The notes under the pieces were generated by a model. That model was given only the letters and a program-made list of their open reading frames with translations, did no database searches and was not told where the DNA came from. A stretch of DNA of 64,000 bases, taken from Cladocopium goreaui (taxonomy: Eukaryota > Sar > Dinophyceae > Suessiales > Symbiodiniaceae). Of the stretch, positions 57,801-64,000 are shown one piece after another. Both the position numbers and the translations under genes were made by a program. The stretch lies in contig CAMXCT020000805.1 of the NCBI GenBank assembly GCA_947184155.2, positions 1 through 64,000 on the forward strand, given 5' to 3'. Numbering within the stretch: the first letter of the stretch is position 1; each line of letters opens with the position of its first letter.

Positions 57801-58140
57801 GTGATTGTGCAAGGAGTTGTCGAGAGTGGGTAAAACATTCACTGCGGATGCCACACTTATGAGCCACTGTCTGGATATCTAATATTGGCCACGGTGCGGG
57901 GATCTGGAGTACATGCGGCAAAAAAGAGAGTGACTGCAGGCAGTGTAGGTTTTTCGGACATTTGGTCATAAATTGGAGTGAATACAACGCTCGAATTTGC
58001 CGGGACCACGCGTTGCGAAATTCGAGCAGTAGAGGTTTCGCAACTGTCCCGAGGTGCTGCATGTTTACTAGTGACACTCGATCAGGGAACAAACAAAAAA
58101 GGCAAAATCTGGGGGAGTATCGTTTATGTTCCAGTTGCAT
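51877..58140 (-). CDS. LINE-like ORF2: AP-endonuclease, reverse transcriptase, RNase H, extra polymerase-like module
   Basis: 2087 residues from the ATG at 58140. The endonuclease/exonuclease/phosphatase domain (~147-360) has QETRW (E179), VGDFN (D287), SAIDKV (D328) and AGHAC (H357). RT (~600-850): SPGPDGIPYAAWR, LSLDLSKAF (D738), DMGRSFSVLLFC, YVDD (829-832). Cys-rich knuckles lie at ~1262-1286 and ~1337-1354 (CVACGHG then QHWARFC). RNase H has FDGS (D1567), E1609, D1644 and D1695. The last ~330 residues form a further module with IDLKGSFYELVRRLG (D1836) and LHDGFLV (H1982, D1983), reminiscent of motifs A and C of family A polymerases or single-subunit RNA polymerases; this is tentative. 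All APE, RT and RNase H catalytic residues are present and the frame is undamaged, so the element could be active. It follows ORF1 on the same strand. Confidence 0.9.
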   Translation of the reverse strand: MQLEHKRYSPRFCLFCLFPDRVSLVNMQHLGTVAKPLLLEFRNAWSRQIRALYSLQFMTKCPKNLHCLQSLSFLPHVLQIPAPWPILDIQTVAHKCGIRSECFTHSRQLLAQSLANSSEFSLLCAEVLKYRLEKKQDCCTALRQLTTWNVSGWRTLQWTNPKTQAILRRARHGIVCLQETRWTASTATNFLQTYPGFNIAHSPSIATENGGLSGGVAILIPCSFRLLQEIVITPGKLIAAQVQTRTDCFWVISAYCHPSSAKEDCETLARWLSDHQDHPDPFFIVGDFNHGHHLSLDAWHRILSCAQGDDIVKDEPTFWGPNGSSAIDKVILPTEYMNRGLIQHQVFYDRLFESAGHACISIQLRHRPPVSSSSDLPLHMTIPASVFQPGKDRHDTRQVWPSLQSLVRRLCLVSQPTFESLQALLWQWWMSLPKRPRDFNTLRKHLQSDRPLLNISKRLLRELLSALPGFRPALEEYCQTSTVITVPRTFLWKCFELLDLQLQQQHLITRNRDETTRSRGLGTNAPLWQRLRASCPRTVFYNGPILDGAGNQCQTDLDLSAAMLATRKFWFQPPVKYDPEWTDYLEQYKAQAQPWPHVPPPGAEDLIRTVLATNDSSPGPDGIPYAAWRLHPGVSSDAMITHLNDICRSAVPPPCSVQAWIPKAKMGPTADNFRPLGMPSTFERVIDGSIATVMTRAIAPLLHPSQTVLNVFREPQSAVQSVQAVLDQDAPCACLSLDLSKAFERINPHWILQILSACKAPWWIIMYTRHILLFRRCRHKVQGKLLPSKMIVTGVDMGRSFSVLLFCVAMDPVLTYLNRIPGMLTVQGYVDDTTMVGDTAAGMQWLSDAWQACVRLKSAGIQIDEHHCWRTSGINMHAASSGQIDQYPPLNWAQSLPGHATLRQALVHRAGYSTTTIVCRANLFVCLTPAEVDLILTGGHLAKIDPLFLAQCSCSNKCSVLVNHPASHSTLNALERSDWGAHLIEGKTTALGLLLYGKYTRSHQGWTPVEELIGTQAINPKAMSKANHRLALFATPAHSVVQRSLANNCFILSLNIYQSTYFGFTPDDINLYQQRSAKLILGRPWLAARYLPHIFRWLGIAPALDPAVTLTAACLGYWLRQNGSTAFLSPGYPDVGTRQGAVVQRIFRTWIPLRGIDTVGNLLRIIAGQNTRKQHLQFLRQLKLRLYEAIQVHALQYLQSRVSLQLLPGGVSWAWLTHLATVPKLAVNGVARFAVLRWAVNEDDDECLRLRLAGSLQAEQPCQLCGIPTRLYPLGLNFAPACEKCCHDHDINATTLYSGERWGIPTASPWHAIAESARGSFHIPASWRDRARDLAPCVACGHGDNSSQHWARFCIVPVLVANVLSPSPNPVKSLDQLARVNTAGCVIASHILHQFRRLLLEHGGMQHAPSSVPLSVPEWLTRLHDNALQAIPTRFLPELVSPVRPQSAGADNPNHPCYMQTAANEAVTLHSAALPDLVCTATTPIAPDQPIAVLPLGHPWLSLIAPARARVAGFRPNAKIVPACPNSPDSFCTVTALQSISPNELILAIPPDDTPSEPSIQIVGQFDGSCMHEDELGGAGYVIYVIEGGRSRVIACRSVALPHCSDNIEAEIMACLYLVEEVAVVVKQRLSSRGLTPKVVIQGDILPVIKYFQFAGRLRRIDMHQPLESIRSTVSLHLPSSLFIYLPRVANSIADDLAGQATQFLLAKYRSNPAAFNRNTGPVSIKPSFPTGLFQVGGFHIQSFDQPWSQPILTLVERPSIDHGLLRKHVTLHPHHRQLIESYLSPCLPQNCSIEIDYSPKAADNHGRKYCCTIGGQRLPRAARLLLFGQNHCEIDLKGSFYELVRRLGLRFAPDFVPLPTIDEFRAQLARDPYIRKVEAVCPDTIKQLPLRIINSSLATTYRYLSSLVDDSPSASVSAILCQLESLSTTLTTQLLPRFRPEFLVNHNDSAFRLLEHFEATIVEDTIRALIARHPTQSLVWLHDGFLVAPPPPEQMVRQIEKEVLSNHQLYFGQTWFKVTSLSTARNAYVDTLKHTSSSHTLSLTRRAPHSSQRKQRSAQGSPHICATPLEALSKLRARRERPTGGS
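54741..54753. repeat. TRC-loop hairpin inside ORF2
   Basis: CCGGG and CCCGG pair across TAC, in codons for SPGYPDV. Confidence 0.35.
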
Positions 58141-58573
58141 GCGAGTTCCTGACTGATTTTCCCAATGGGGTTAATATGTGGAAGGGTGTCACTATGCTCT
58201 GGGTACTTGAAAACACGGCAGTCAATAGATGCTTTGATCAGGCAGGTTTGGTATCCTGTAGTGTCATCAAGCTTCCAGTCGTGCGCAGCAGCAACGGCGA
58301 CATTACCTTCATTGTCAATAAACATACAACCATGGAGTTCAGGATAAGAACTAGCTGCCGTATGGATATTGCAGGAGGCTTGTTCGACAAAACGAGACAA
58401 AAAGCAAACAATGCACTGGTCATATAAGAATGTGCCAATAAATCGATGGCAAATCAGATATTGCCCTTTAGGTCCATAAGGAACAGCAAACCAGATGCAG
58501 TTGGGGTTGGTGCAGTGGAACGGGATAGGCGCAGCCGTGAAAACCACAGGGTGAGGCAGTTGTTGCCAGGGGA
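57895..58573 (-). repeat. 679-bp tandem duplication, copy 1
   Basis: Direct repeat of 58574-59249 with only a few substitutions and a 3-bp (one-codon) difference. It contains the current ORF2 start and a second copy of the ORF1 tail. Confidence 0.9.
58068..58573 (-). pseudogene. Duplicated ORF1 tail without its body
   Basis: The C-terminal ~165 residues of ORF1 (PWQQLPHPVVFTAAPIPF to SLIECH) repeated ahead of ORF2. The frame upstream enters unrelated codons from the other duplication unit. It overlaps the ORF2 start by 73 nt. Confidence 0.8.
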
Positions 58574-58819
58574 TGCGGGGATCTGGAGTACATGCGGCAA
58601 AAAAGAGAGTGACTGCAGGCAGTGTAGGTTTTTCGGACATTTGGTCATAAATTGGAGTGAATACAACGCTCGAATTTGCCGGGACCACGCGTTGCGAAAT
58701 TCGAGCAGTAGAGGTTTCGCAACTGTCCCGAGGTGCTGCATGGTTACTAGTGACACTCGATCAGGGAACAAACAAAAAAGGCAAAATCTGGGGGAGTATC
58801 GTTTATGTTCCAGTTGCAT
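58574..58819 (-). pseudogene. Duplicated ORF2 head
   Basis: Repeats the first ~80 residues of ORF2 (MQLEHKRYSP, SLSFLPHVLQIP), then loses homology at the duplication junction. Confidence 0.8.
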
Positions 58820-59249
58820 GCGAGTTCCTGACTGATTTTCCCAATGGGGTTAATATGTGGAAGGGTGTCATTATGCTCTGGGTACTTGAAAACACGGCAG
58901 TCAATAGATGCTTTGATCAGGCAGGTTTGGTATCCTGTAGTGTCATCAAGCTTCCAGTCGTGCGCAGCAGCAACGGCGACATTACCTTCATTGTCAATAA
59001 ACATACAACCATGGAGTTCAGGATAAGAACTAGCTGCCGTATGGATATTGCAGGAGGCTTGTTCGACAAAACGAGACAAAAAGCAAACAATGCACTGGTC
59101 ATATAAGAATGTGCCAATAAATCGATGGCAAATCAGATATTGTTTAGGTCCATAAGGAACAGCAAACCAGATGCAGTTGGGGTTGGTGCAGTGGAACGGG
59201 ATAGGCGCAGCCGTGAAAACCACAGGGTGAGGCAGTTGTTGCCAGGGGA
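58574..59249 (-). repeat. 679-bp tandem duplication, copy 2 (676 bp)
   Basis: It holds the true ORF1 C-terminus and a relic of the ORF2 start. The junction at 58574 reads GGGGATGCGGGG, where the edges share a few bases. Confidence 0.9.
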
Positions 59250-62200
59250 TGTCAACCCGGGTATGACAATTCCACGCAGCTGTGTCAAGGTGAAAGGTAC
59301 GTGAGCGTGGAAATTGAACACAGTAGACCGTCCATTTGGCAGGGGCGTCCCCGAAGGTAGCAATATGTGCTTGATCTTCCCAGTCAGCAATATGAACAAA
59401 ATGAACAGAAACTTGCTCATGATGTAATAAGGAGTACAACCAAAGCAAAATTTGTGCCATAGTGGAGGTGCACTGTCCAGCAGATTTAAGTTTGTGGGAG
59501 ATCCATTCCTTGGCCTGTGGACAATGGCGTTTGACTACAGCATCATAATTATGACCAAAGAAGAATTGTAGCAGATCTTCTGCTCTCCCAATTCCTGCTC
59601 CGAAAAACCTCATTCCTACGAGGATACTTTGCATTTGTTTTTCCTGAAGGAGTTGAATTGCAGTTGGCGAAAGCTGCGATGGTGGTCTGTTGTCCATGAT
59701 GCCTAGATCGGCAGGGTGAATCTTACGGGTAGTAGGCAACAGTTGCTTAGGAAGTACAGTTGGCATGACTGGGGTCAAGGGACCTTCGAGTGCATGAATT
59801 GGAAGTTCCGGCATTGGGTCAAGACCAATTTGCTTGGAGGAGAAGTCACGGATACGTTGTTCTCGTGCCAGGGTTTGTACTTGTTCACGCAGGGCTTGAT
59901 ATTGAGCGCGAGCTTGTTTCGGGTGAACGACTCCAGACCATGCATGCTTGGTTGCTGTTTCAGCAGGTTCAGTAAGCCAGTCGCGTAGACGCTCAGGGTG
60001 TCCTACGGCTGCCTGAATATATTCTGGATGAAAGCTATTGCCGCAATAGTTTCTAACTGTAAACTCAGTGAGCAGCGAGCGATGAGCATGTACCCGGTCA
60101 AAATGGTTGTGTAATCCAGCTAGTTTTTCGACCTCCTCGCAGAGCAAGATTCTCATGGGTGCTTTGATGTGGGGATGATGGAATATTGGCAGGATAGCAC
60201 GGACAAGCCGGTCTCTGTCGATGGTGCTCACATTTTTTTGTCGGAGAGACTGCAGGAATCGATTCCATGCACGCAGATAATGTGGCGGCAGAGATTTCTC
60301 AAAGTCAAGGGCAGGGATTATATCACTGGAATGCATATTGGCTTTGAGTTGAAATTGAGCTTTATCCCCCCAGAAAAGGTAGTCCCATATAAGAGAAATT
60401 GGTTGATATGCCGTCCAAGATAGCTGATACACGTTGTATCCCAGGACTGACCTGACTCGTAGGAGTGGCCCAAAAGGAATCGGATGACCATTAAAGTTTA
60501 CTAAAGGCCCTTCTATGTCACTCAGTTCTAGGACAACCGTCTTGGAGACTTTGACACAGTCTTGGTAGTTGCGAAAGTAAAATCTGTTACGTCTTATGCC
60601 ATGCGTATTCTTGGGGTCAACGTGGAAGCTATCGGGAGACGAATCAGGGTTAAGTCCAAGGGCACGTAGGATTGCTTTACGATGGATATCAAGCATTGCA
60701 CCTGCATTCTCAAGCAGAAAGCGGATGTGCTCCAGAGGATAGTTCATTTGCACTAGCCACAGGATTACGTGGACATAGTAGAAAAGGGAGCTACAATGGC
60801 CAGTGAGTCCGAGGAGTCCTTTCAGGGGGCCGGCTGGGGTAAGATCCTGGCAGGGTGAGCCAGCAATTACAAACCAGCGGCACTGTGGCCCAGCTAATGC
60901 AAATGCTTCCTTAAGTATTCGACATTGATTGCGAAGAAGCTGCCGCACATCGTCAGCATAAAGCGTGTAAGTGTCCTTGCTGGATTGGGTCCATTCACCA
61001 TCAGTGCGAAGAGCAAATTGTTCACCAACGAGTTGTCTAAGGATGGGGTCACATTCTGCAACAATGATGATGCGCGGGGCACATCCGATAGCTTTAGTGA
61101 TGGCCGGAATAGCTGAGCCTACACCGTCAAATAGGCTAATGATAGCGTATGGGTGAACTTGGGAATACTTAGCTCTTTTGGGAGGGGATGCATCTTTCTC
61201 CTTCGCAAAGGAACTATGGGAAGCACCACTTTCACCACTGACTGGAGGGCGGAGACTATCAGCATAGCTACAGGACGGGTTTACCTCGTTGCAACTATCA
61301 TTGGGGCGTGACCGGACAGCCTCCGCTGGTGCATGCTCATGTGTTGGACACTGGGCACTTGCGTTACTACTGACTAGTGTCAAAGCCTCAGTTTCATGAG
61401 GGTGAGGGACAGCAACAAGCTCTTTACTGCCAAGGTCTGCATGGGATAGTGAACCGTTATCGTTTTGAGGGGCTTCCGTCAGTCCAACTGTGGGTGCCCC
61501 ACAGTGGCTTACTGACGTACCACCTGCAATGTCGTTGTCCTGGTCAGCATGTGGAATGGGTGTGCCATCGTGAGGAAAAGGCGGACCAATTCCAACCATG
61601 GGTACCCCATGGTGGCTGCAATGATCATTGCCGGCCGGCTCATTTTGCAGAGGGATAGACGTGTGTTCGGTTCCGGGTGGGTAACCAACCACGGGTGCCC
61701 CGTGTTGATCATCCACCGAACTGTGTGTCGGGTGAGTGTGTTTCGGGATATCGGCAGGACGAGGGCTCTCACTTGGTGGTGGGGGGTCAATTGGCTTGCT
61801 ATCCAATGCTTCAGTTAATTTATCCGAAGTACTGTTATTTCCCAATTTCTTTCTTGAAAGGTTGGGGGCCTGATATCGTTTGGCACTGATGCCGAGGATA
61901 TTTTTGGGTTTTAACTTTGGTTTTTTGGGACGGTGAGACTGCTTGGCACACTGAAGTGTGGCAGGTGCAATGGCTTTGTACTGTGGAGGTTGGAAAGAAT
62001 AAGGCTGATGATCATGTCGACGGAAGACAAAACCCCAAACAAAGGAGGTAGCTTTCAGTTGTTCGACCGGGATCCATGCATGGCCTCGGAGGTTGTCATA
62101 GACAAGAACCTGTCCTTCGTTCCACCGCTCAATGATAAGGAAATGGTGTGACGACTTTCCTTGAACAATGATGATGCCAGTGATTAGGAAAGATTGAGAA

Positions 62201-64000
62201 ACAGGATTGGCACTCAGGGTGGGAACATTGAGGAGCTGTCCAAGGAGATTTAAAGCCTTGGTGGCAATTGGCAGTTGCTCAATGGGGCTTGTAATTTTAA
62301 GGGTAAAAATCAAACAACCTTCAATTTCTTCATTATTTTGTTGGTCCTGATTGTAACAGTCGCTGGCGTGAGAAAAACCAACATCCTCTCTGTCAAGTGC
62401 AAGGCGCGGAGTCCGATCTGCAATCATTTGTGGAAGATCAATGGTATCATTCTCTAGGTTAATACTCAACATTGTATCAAACAGAGCGGCTGAAACTTTG
62501 CCCGATGCGCTACATGAAAGGCAGTTCACATGAAATTGCGCAAAGAAGCGTTCGCTATGGTCTGGAAACAAGTCATCACAGGCTGCAATAATAGCGGTGT
62601 CAAGGTCAGAAACTTGCCCAGGCGGGAAGGCATTCACGTTCAGGTAGCTGGCAAAAGCAGCGCAGACTTCTCCAATGCTTACTCGTCTTCCTTGCACAGT
62701 AGCAGTCTGGTCAGCCCATGTCCATCCATTGCTGATAGCGCATAGGACTAATTCTCTGATGTGGCCATGAAACATGTTATCATCCCAAGGTGCATGGGTG
62801 AGGACACGTAGTGCAGTAACCGCATAGCACATGTAGCTTGGGAATTTAATGAGATAACACATTGCAAGCTTGGTAAAGTAGTCGCAATCAGCATGGGAAA
62901 ATGAGCTGGGCCATCCAGTGATGATTTCTCTATTGGAAATAAGGAGACTACTGCTTTGCGTACTGCCACATAGAATATTGTCAGTAGGGCTGTGTGAGGC
63001 TTTGACAAAGATTACATCATCGCCAGGAGCATGAGTGTTAGCACTGTCATCCAGTGGCTGATAGGCGGCCTTTTGTGCTAAGAGGTCTAGGACAGTTTCG
63101 GGTGGCTGATTAGGTACACTCCTGTGTTCAGCTTTGCTGCGGCTCGTCTGCTTGCTGGTCTGCCGACTCTTTTGTGTTGGTAAGCCAACTTTTGAGGTAA
63201 GATTGTCAGAATGGTCTTGTTGTTCGGGCGTTGAGTCATTGGCGATACACGCAGGAAAGTTGAGTGGTCCTGTGGCCTGAGGTATGGAGTGGGTACGAGT
63301 GGATCTGTCGGTAGCATCTTTTCGCTGAGTGGTGCAGTCCAGTAGTAAGGGTTGTACAGTGGCTTTGGAGACACAATGAGCCTGGGCAGTAGATTGGGGA
63401 GTGTCACACAACCGTGAGTACCCCACGTTGGCGACATCTTCGTGATCAGTGGGCGTACCTGTATTACGGTGCAAGTGTTTCACCTTGGGGGAACTAAGGT
63501 TGTTCATATTGCTATCCTGGGCATGTTGTCTTGGTTCGTGAGGGTGATTCTGATCAAGGTTGGCCATGGCAAGGTTATTGTCAGAGGCGAGGGGGTTATG
63601 ACCATGGGGGGTATTATCATGTCGTTGTGATTCTTTGTCCGAACTATGAGTGTTGTCGTCAACCGGATCAAGGGCTGTTGCAACACATTCCATGGGCACA
63701 TCTTCACAGTGTTCGCCGATGCTTGCCTGAAGGTGCGTTTTCGGGGGTTCTGGGTGTTTGCTGTTATTGGTTGGTGCAGGCTGCATTTCAATATCGCCCT
63801 CAGGAGGTGTGTTGGGAGATCCTCTACACGGCCTGGGTTTGTAGGGTGGGCGATAAGTTGGTCTGTTCCCTGTTGGTGTTGGACTCGACTGTCCGTGGGA
63901 GGGCACATTCTTAGTGCTGTTCATTCCGTGGCCGTTTGGAAAATGAGCAGTCGGTGTGGCAGTAGTATATTGCTCCTTCAATCCAGCATGTGTAGTGCCA
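58747..64000 (-). CDS. LINE-like ORF1: USP-like deubiquitinase domain fused to DNMT3-like cytosine methyltransferase (5' partial)
   Basis: The frame is open to the window edge, so the start is outside; numbering counts from TTG at 63981 (first ATG at residue 20). A disordered, His/Pro/Thr-rich head (~1-350) is followed by a USP-like (C19) domain: Cys box PSYMCYAVTALRVLTHAPW (C385), a CLSC pair (~487-490), and a His box GKSSHHFLIIERW (H612/H613) followed by VYDN (D629). A second disordered linker (~660-940) carries three GAP.VG-type repeats. The methyltransferase spans ~945-1340: motif I SLFDGVGSA, motif IV GSPCQDLT (C1044) with the DNMT3-like spacing to GLLGLTGHCSSLFYY, motif VI ENA, motif VIII RRNRFYF, motif X GNSF. 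A Cys/His-rich tail (to 1744) is unassigned. It could methylate CpG in element DNA and remove ubiquitin from host factors; the latter is inference. Confidence 0.88.
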   Translation of the reverse strand, partial: GTTHAGLKEQYTTATPTAHFPNGHGMNSTKNVPSHGQSSPTPTGNRPTYRPPYKPRPCRGSPNTPPEGDIEMQPAPTNNSKHPEPPKTHLQASIGEHCEDVPMECVATALDPVDDNTHSSDKESQRHDNTPHGHNPLASDNNLAMANLDQNHPHEPRQHAQDSNMNNLSSPKVKHLHRNTGTPTDHEDVANVGYSRLCDTPQSTAQAHCVSKATVQPLLLDCTTQRKDATDRSTRTHSIPQATGPLNFPACIANDSTPEQQDHSDNLTSKVGLPTQKSRQTSKQTSRSKAEHRSVPNQPPETVLDLLAQKAAYQPLDDSANTHAPGDDVIFVKASHSPTDNILCGSTQSSSLLISNREIITGWPSSFSHADCDYFTKLAMCYLIKFPSYMCYAVTALRVLTHAPWDDNMFHGHIRELVLCAISNGWTWADQTATVQGRRVSIGEVCAAFASYLNVNAFPPGQVSDLDTAIIAACDDLFPDHSERFFAQFHVNCLSCSASGKVSAALFDTMLSINLENDTIDLPQMIADRTPRLALDREDVGFSHASDCYNQDQQNNEEIEGCLIFTLKITSPIEQLPIATKALNLLGQLLNVPTLSANPVSQSFLITGIIIVQGKSSHHFLIIERWNEGQVLVYDNLRGHAWIPVEQLKATSFVWGFVFRRHDHQPYSFQPPQYKAIAPATLQCAKQSHRPKKPKLKPKNILGISAKRYQAPNLSRKKLGNNSTSDKLTEALDSKPIDPPPPSESPRPADIPKHTHPTHSSVDDQHGAPVVGYPPGTEHTSIPLQNEPAGNDHCSHHGVPMVGIGPPFPHDGTPIPHADQDNDIAGGTSVSHCGAPTVGLTEAPQNDNGSLSHADLGSKELVAVPHPHETEALTLVSSNASAQCPTHEHAPAEAVRSRPNDSCNEVNPSCSYADSLRPPVSGESGASHSSFAKEKDASPPKRAKYSQVHPYAIISLFDGVGSAIPAITKAIGCAPRIIIVAECDPILRQLVGEQFALRTDGEWTQSSKDTYTLYADDVRQLLRNQCRILKEAFALAGPQCRWFVIAGSPCQDLTPAGPLKGLLGLTGHCSSLFYYVHVILWLVQMNYPLEHIRFLLENAGAMLDIHRKAILRALGLNPDSSPDSFHVDPKNTHGIRRNRFYFRNYQDCVKVSKTVVLELSDIEGPLVNFNGHPIPFGPLLRVRSVLGYNVYQLSWTAYQPISLIWDYLFWGDKAQFQLKANMHSSDIIPALDFEKSLPPHYLRAWNRFLQSLRQKNVSTIDRDRLVRAILPIFHHPHIKAPMRILLCEEVEKLAGLHNHFDRVHAHRSLLTEFTVRNYCGNSFHPEYIQAAVGHPERLRDWLTEPAETATKHAWSGVVHPKQARAQYQALREQVQTLAREQRIRDFSSKQIGLDPMPELPIHALEGPLTPVMPTVLPKQLLPTTRKIHPADLGIMDNRPPSQLSPTAIQLLQEKQMQSILVGMRFFGAGIGRAEDLLQFFFGHNYDAVVKRHCPQAKEWISHKLKSAGQCTSTMAQILLWLYSLLHHEQVSVHFVHIADWEDQAHIATFGDAPAKWTVYCVQFPRSRTFHLDTAAWNCHTRVDIPWQQLPHPVVFTAAPIPFHCTNPNCIWFAVPYGPKQYLICHRFIGTFLYDQCIVCFLSRFVEQASCNIHTAASSYPELHGCMFIDNEGNVAVAAAHDWKLDDTTGYQTCLIKASIDCRVFKYPEHNDTLPHINPIGKISQELACNWNINDTPPDFAFFVCSLIECH
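61487..61505. repeat. TRC-loop hairpin inside ORF1
   Basis: ACTGTGGGTGCCCCACAGT: perfect 8-bp stem, TGC loop; codes for HCGAPTVG. Confidence 0.65.
61595..61613. repeat. TRC-loop hairpin inside ORF1
   Basis: ACCATGGGTACCCCATGGT: perfect 8-bp stem, TAC loop; codes for HHGVPMVG. Confidence 0.65.
61690..61704. repeat. TRC-loop hairpin inside ORF1
   Basis: CACGGGTGCCCCGTG: perfect 6-bp stem, TGC loop; codes for HGAPVVG. Confidence 0.6.
63413..63427. repeat. TRC-loop hairpin inside ORF1
   Basis: CGTGAGTACCCCACG: 6-bp stem with one position that pairs only as G-U in minus-strand RNA. Confidence 0.5.

Larger units (their letters stand above)
51877..64000 (-). mobile_element. LINE-like non-LTR retrotransposon carrying a DNA methyltransferase, 5' end beyond the window
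   Basis: ORF1 (USP-like plus DNMT3-like) and ORF2 (APE-RT-RNase H) lie head to tail on the minus strand. In the undisturbed arrangement, still visible in duplication copy 2, the ORF1 stop (58747) lies 73 nt inside the ORF2 start (58819). No LTRs; RT and APE motifs are of non-LTR type. Methyltransferase-bearing retrotransposons have been reported in dinoflagellates. Confidence 0.8.

Noticed and set aside
1..64000. CRISPR array, rRNA, prokaryotic operon or ribosome-binding-site signals
   Set aside because: No regularly spaced repeats, no rRNA-like sequence, no Shine-Dalgarno pattern; the retrotransposon content is eukaryotic.

Overview
The window looks like nuclear DNA of a transposon-rich dinoflagellate, Symbiodiniaceae-like, although the genus cannot be fixed from sequence alone. 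The grounds are a Ty1/copia Gag-Pol of the type common in these genomes, a DNMT3-like cytosine methyltransferase inside a LINE-like element (methyltransferase-bearing retrotransposons are reported from dinoflagellates), ankyrin proteins with a ubiquitin-like head, and long pyrimidine tracts ending in AG just upstream of start codons. I found no rRNA, no functional tRNA, no CRISPR and no ordinary single-copy host gene that I can name. Almost everything appears to be mobile-element sequence in several nested layers.

Layout. 1-9.9 kb (- strand): a Ty1/copia element running off the left edge: gag, protease, integrase and RT (4309-9519), RNase H in another frame (3005-4312), an extra zinc-knuckle ORF with a possible methyltransferase-like tail (1051-3240), and a membrane-anchored Cys/His-repeat ORF open to the edge (1-581). 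9.9-10.7 kb: hairpins, no gene. 10.7-51.4 kb: at least three copies or pieces of a large element family that I do not recognise. Copy B (- strand, about 35,861-51,388) appears to have both ends: a long non-coding 5' region, an unknown ORF ('ORF-X'), a giant polyprotein (DxD glycosyltransferase-like region, serine alpha/beta-hydrolase, Upf1-type SF1 helicase, long unknown tail), two small helical proteins, and a 3' stem-loop followed by a short A-run. Copy A (- strand, about 15,577-32,276) is a divergent relative with small genes, an ORF-X relative, a ubiquitin-like/ankyrin gene and the same polyprotein, ending in A9. Copy C lies on the + strand in two pieces (10,675-15,576 and 32,277-34,511) on either side of copy A, as if A had landed in C. 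C and B form inverted repeats with each other. Between the 3' ends of C and B sits a chimera of a methyltransferase fragment and a helicase fragment. 51.9-64 kb (- strand): a LINE-like element whose ORF1 fuses a USP-type deubiquitinase-like domain to a DNMT3-like methyltransferase, and whose ORF2 carries AP-endonuclease, RT, RNase H and an extra polymerase-like C-terminal module. A 679-bp tandem duplication lies at the ORF1/ORF2 junction.

Two structured repeat families stand out. The first is a two-helix hairpin with a constant loop and co-varying stems, seven copies, mostly in front of copy-A genes and followed by pyrimidine tracts. The second is a dispersed family of short hairpins with stems closing as GG/CC on a T(A/G)C loop, more than 15 copies, some inside coding sequence. 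A tRNA-derived SINE with 19-bp target-site duplications sits in copy C, and the homologous site in copy B is empty.

Reading frames in the polyprotein copies are broken at different places in A and B, so these copies look degenerate, while both LINE ORFs are long and open. Domain calls come from motif reading by eye, and identities are visual estimates.
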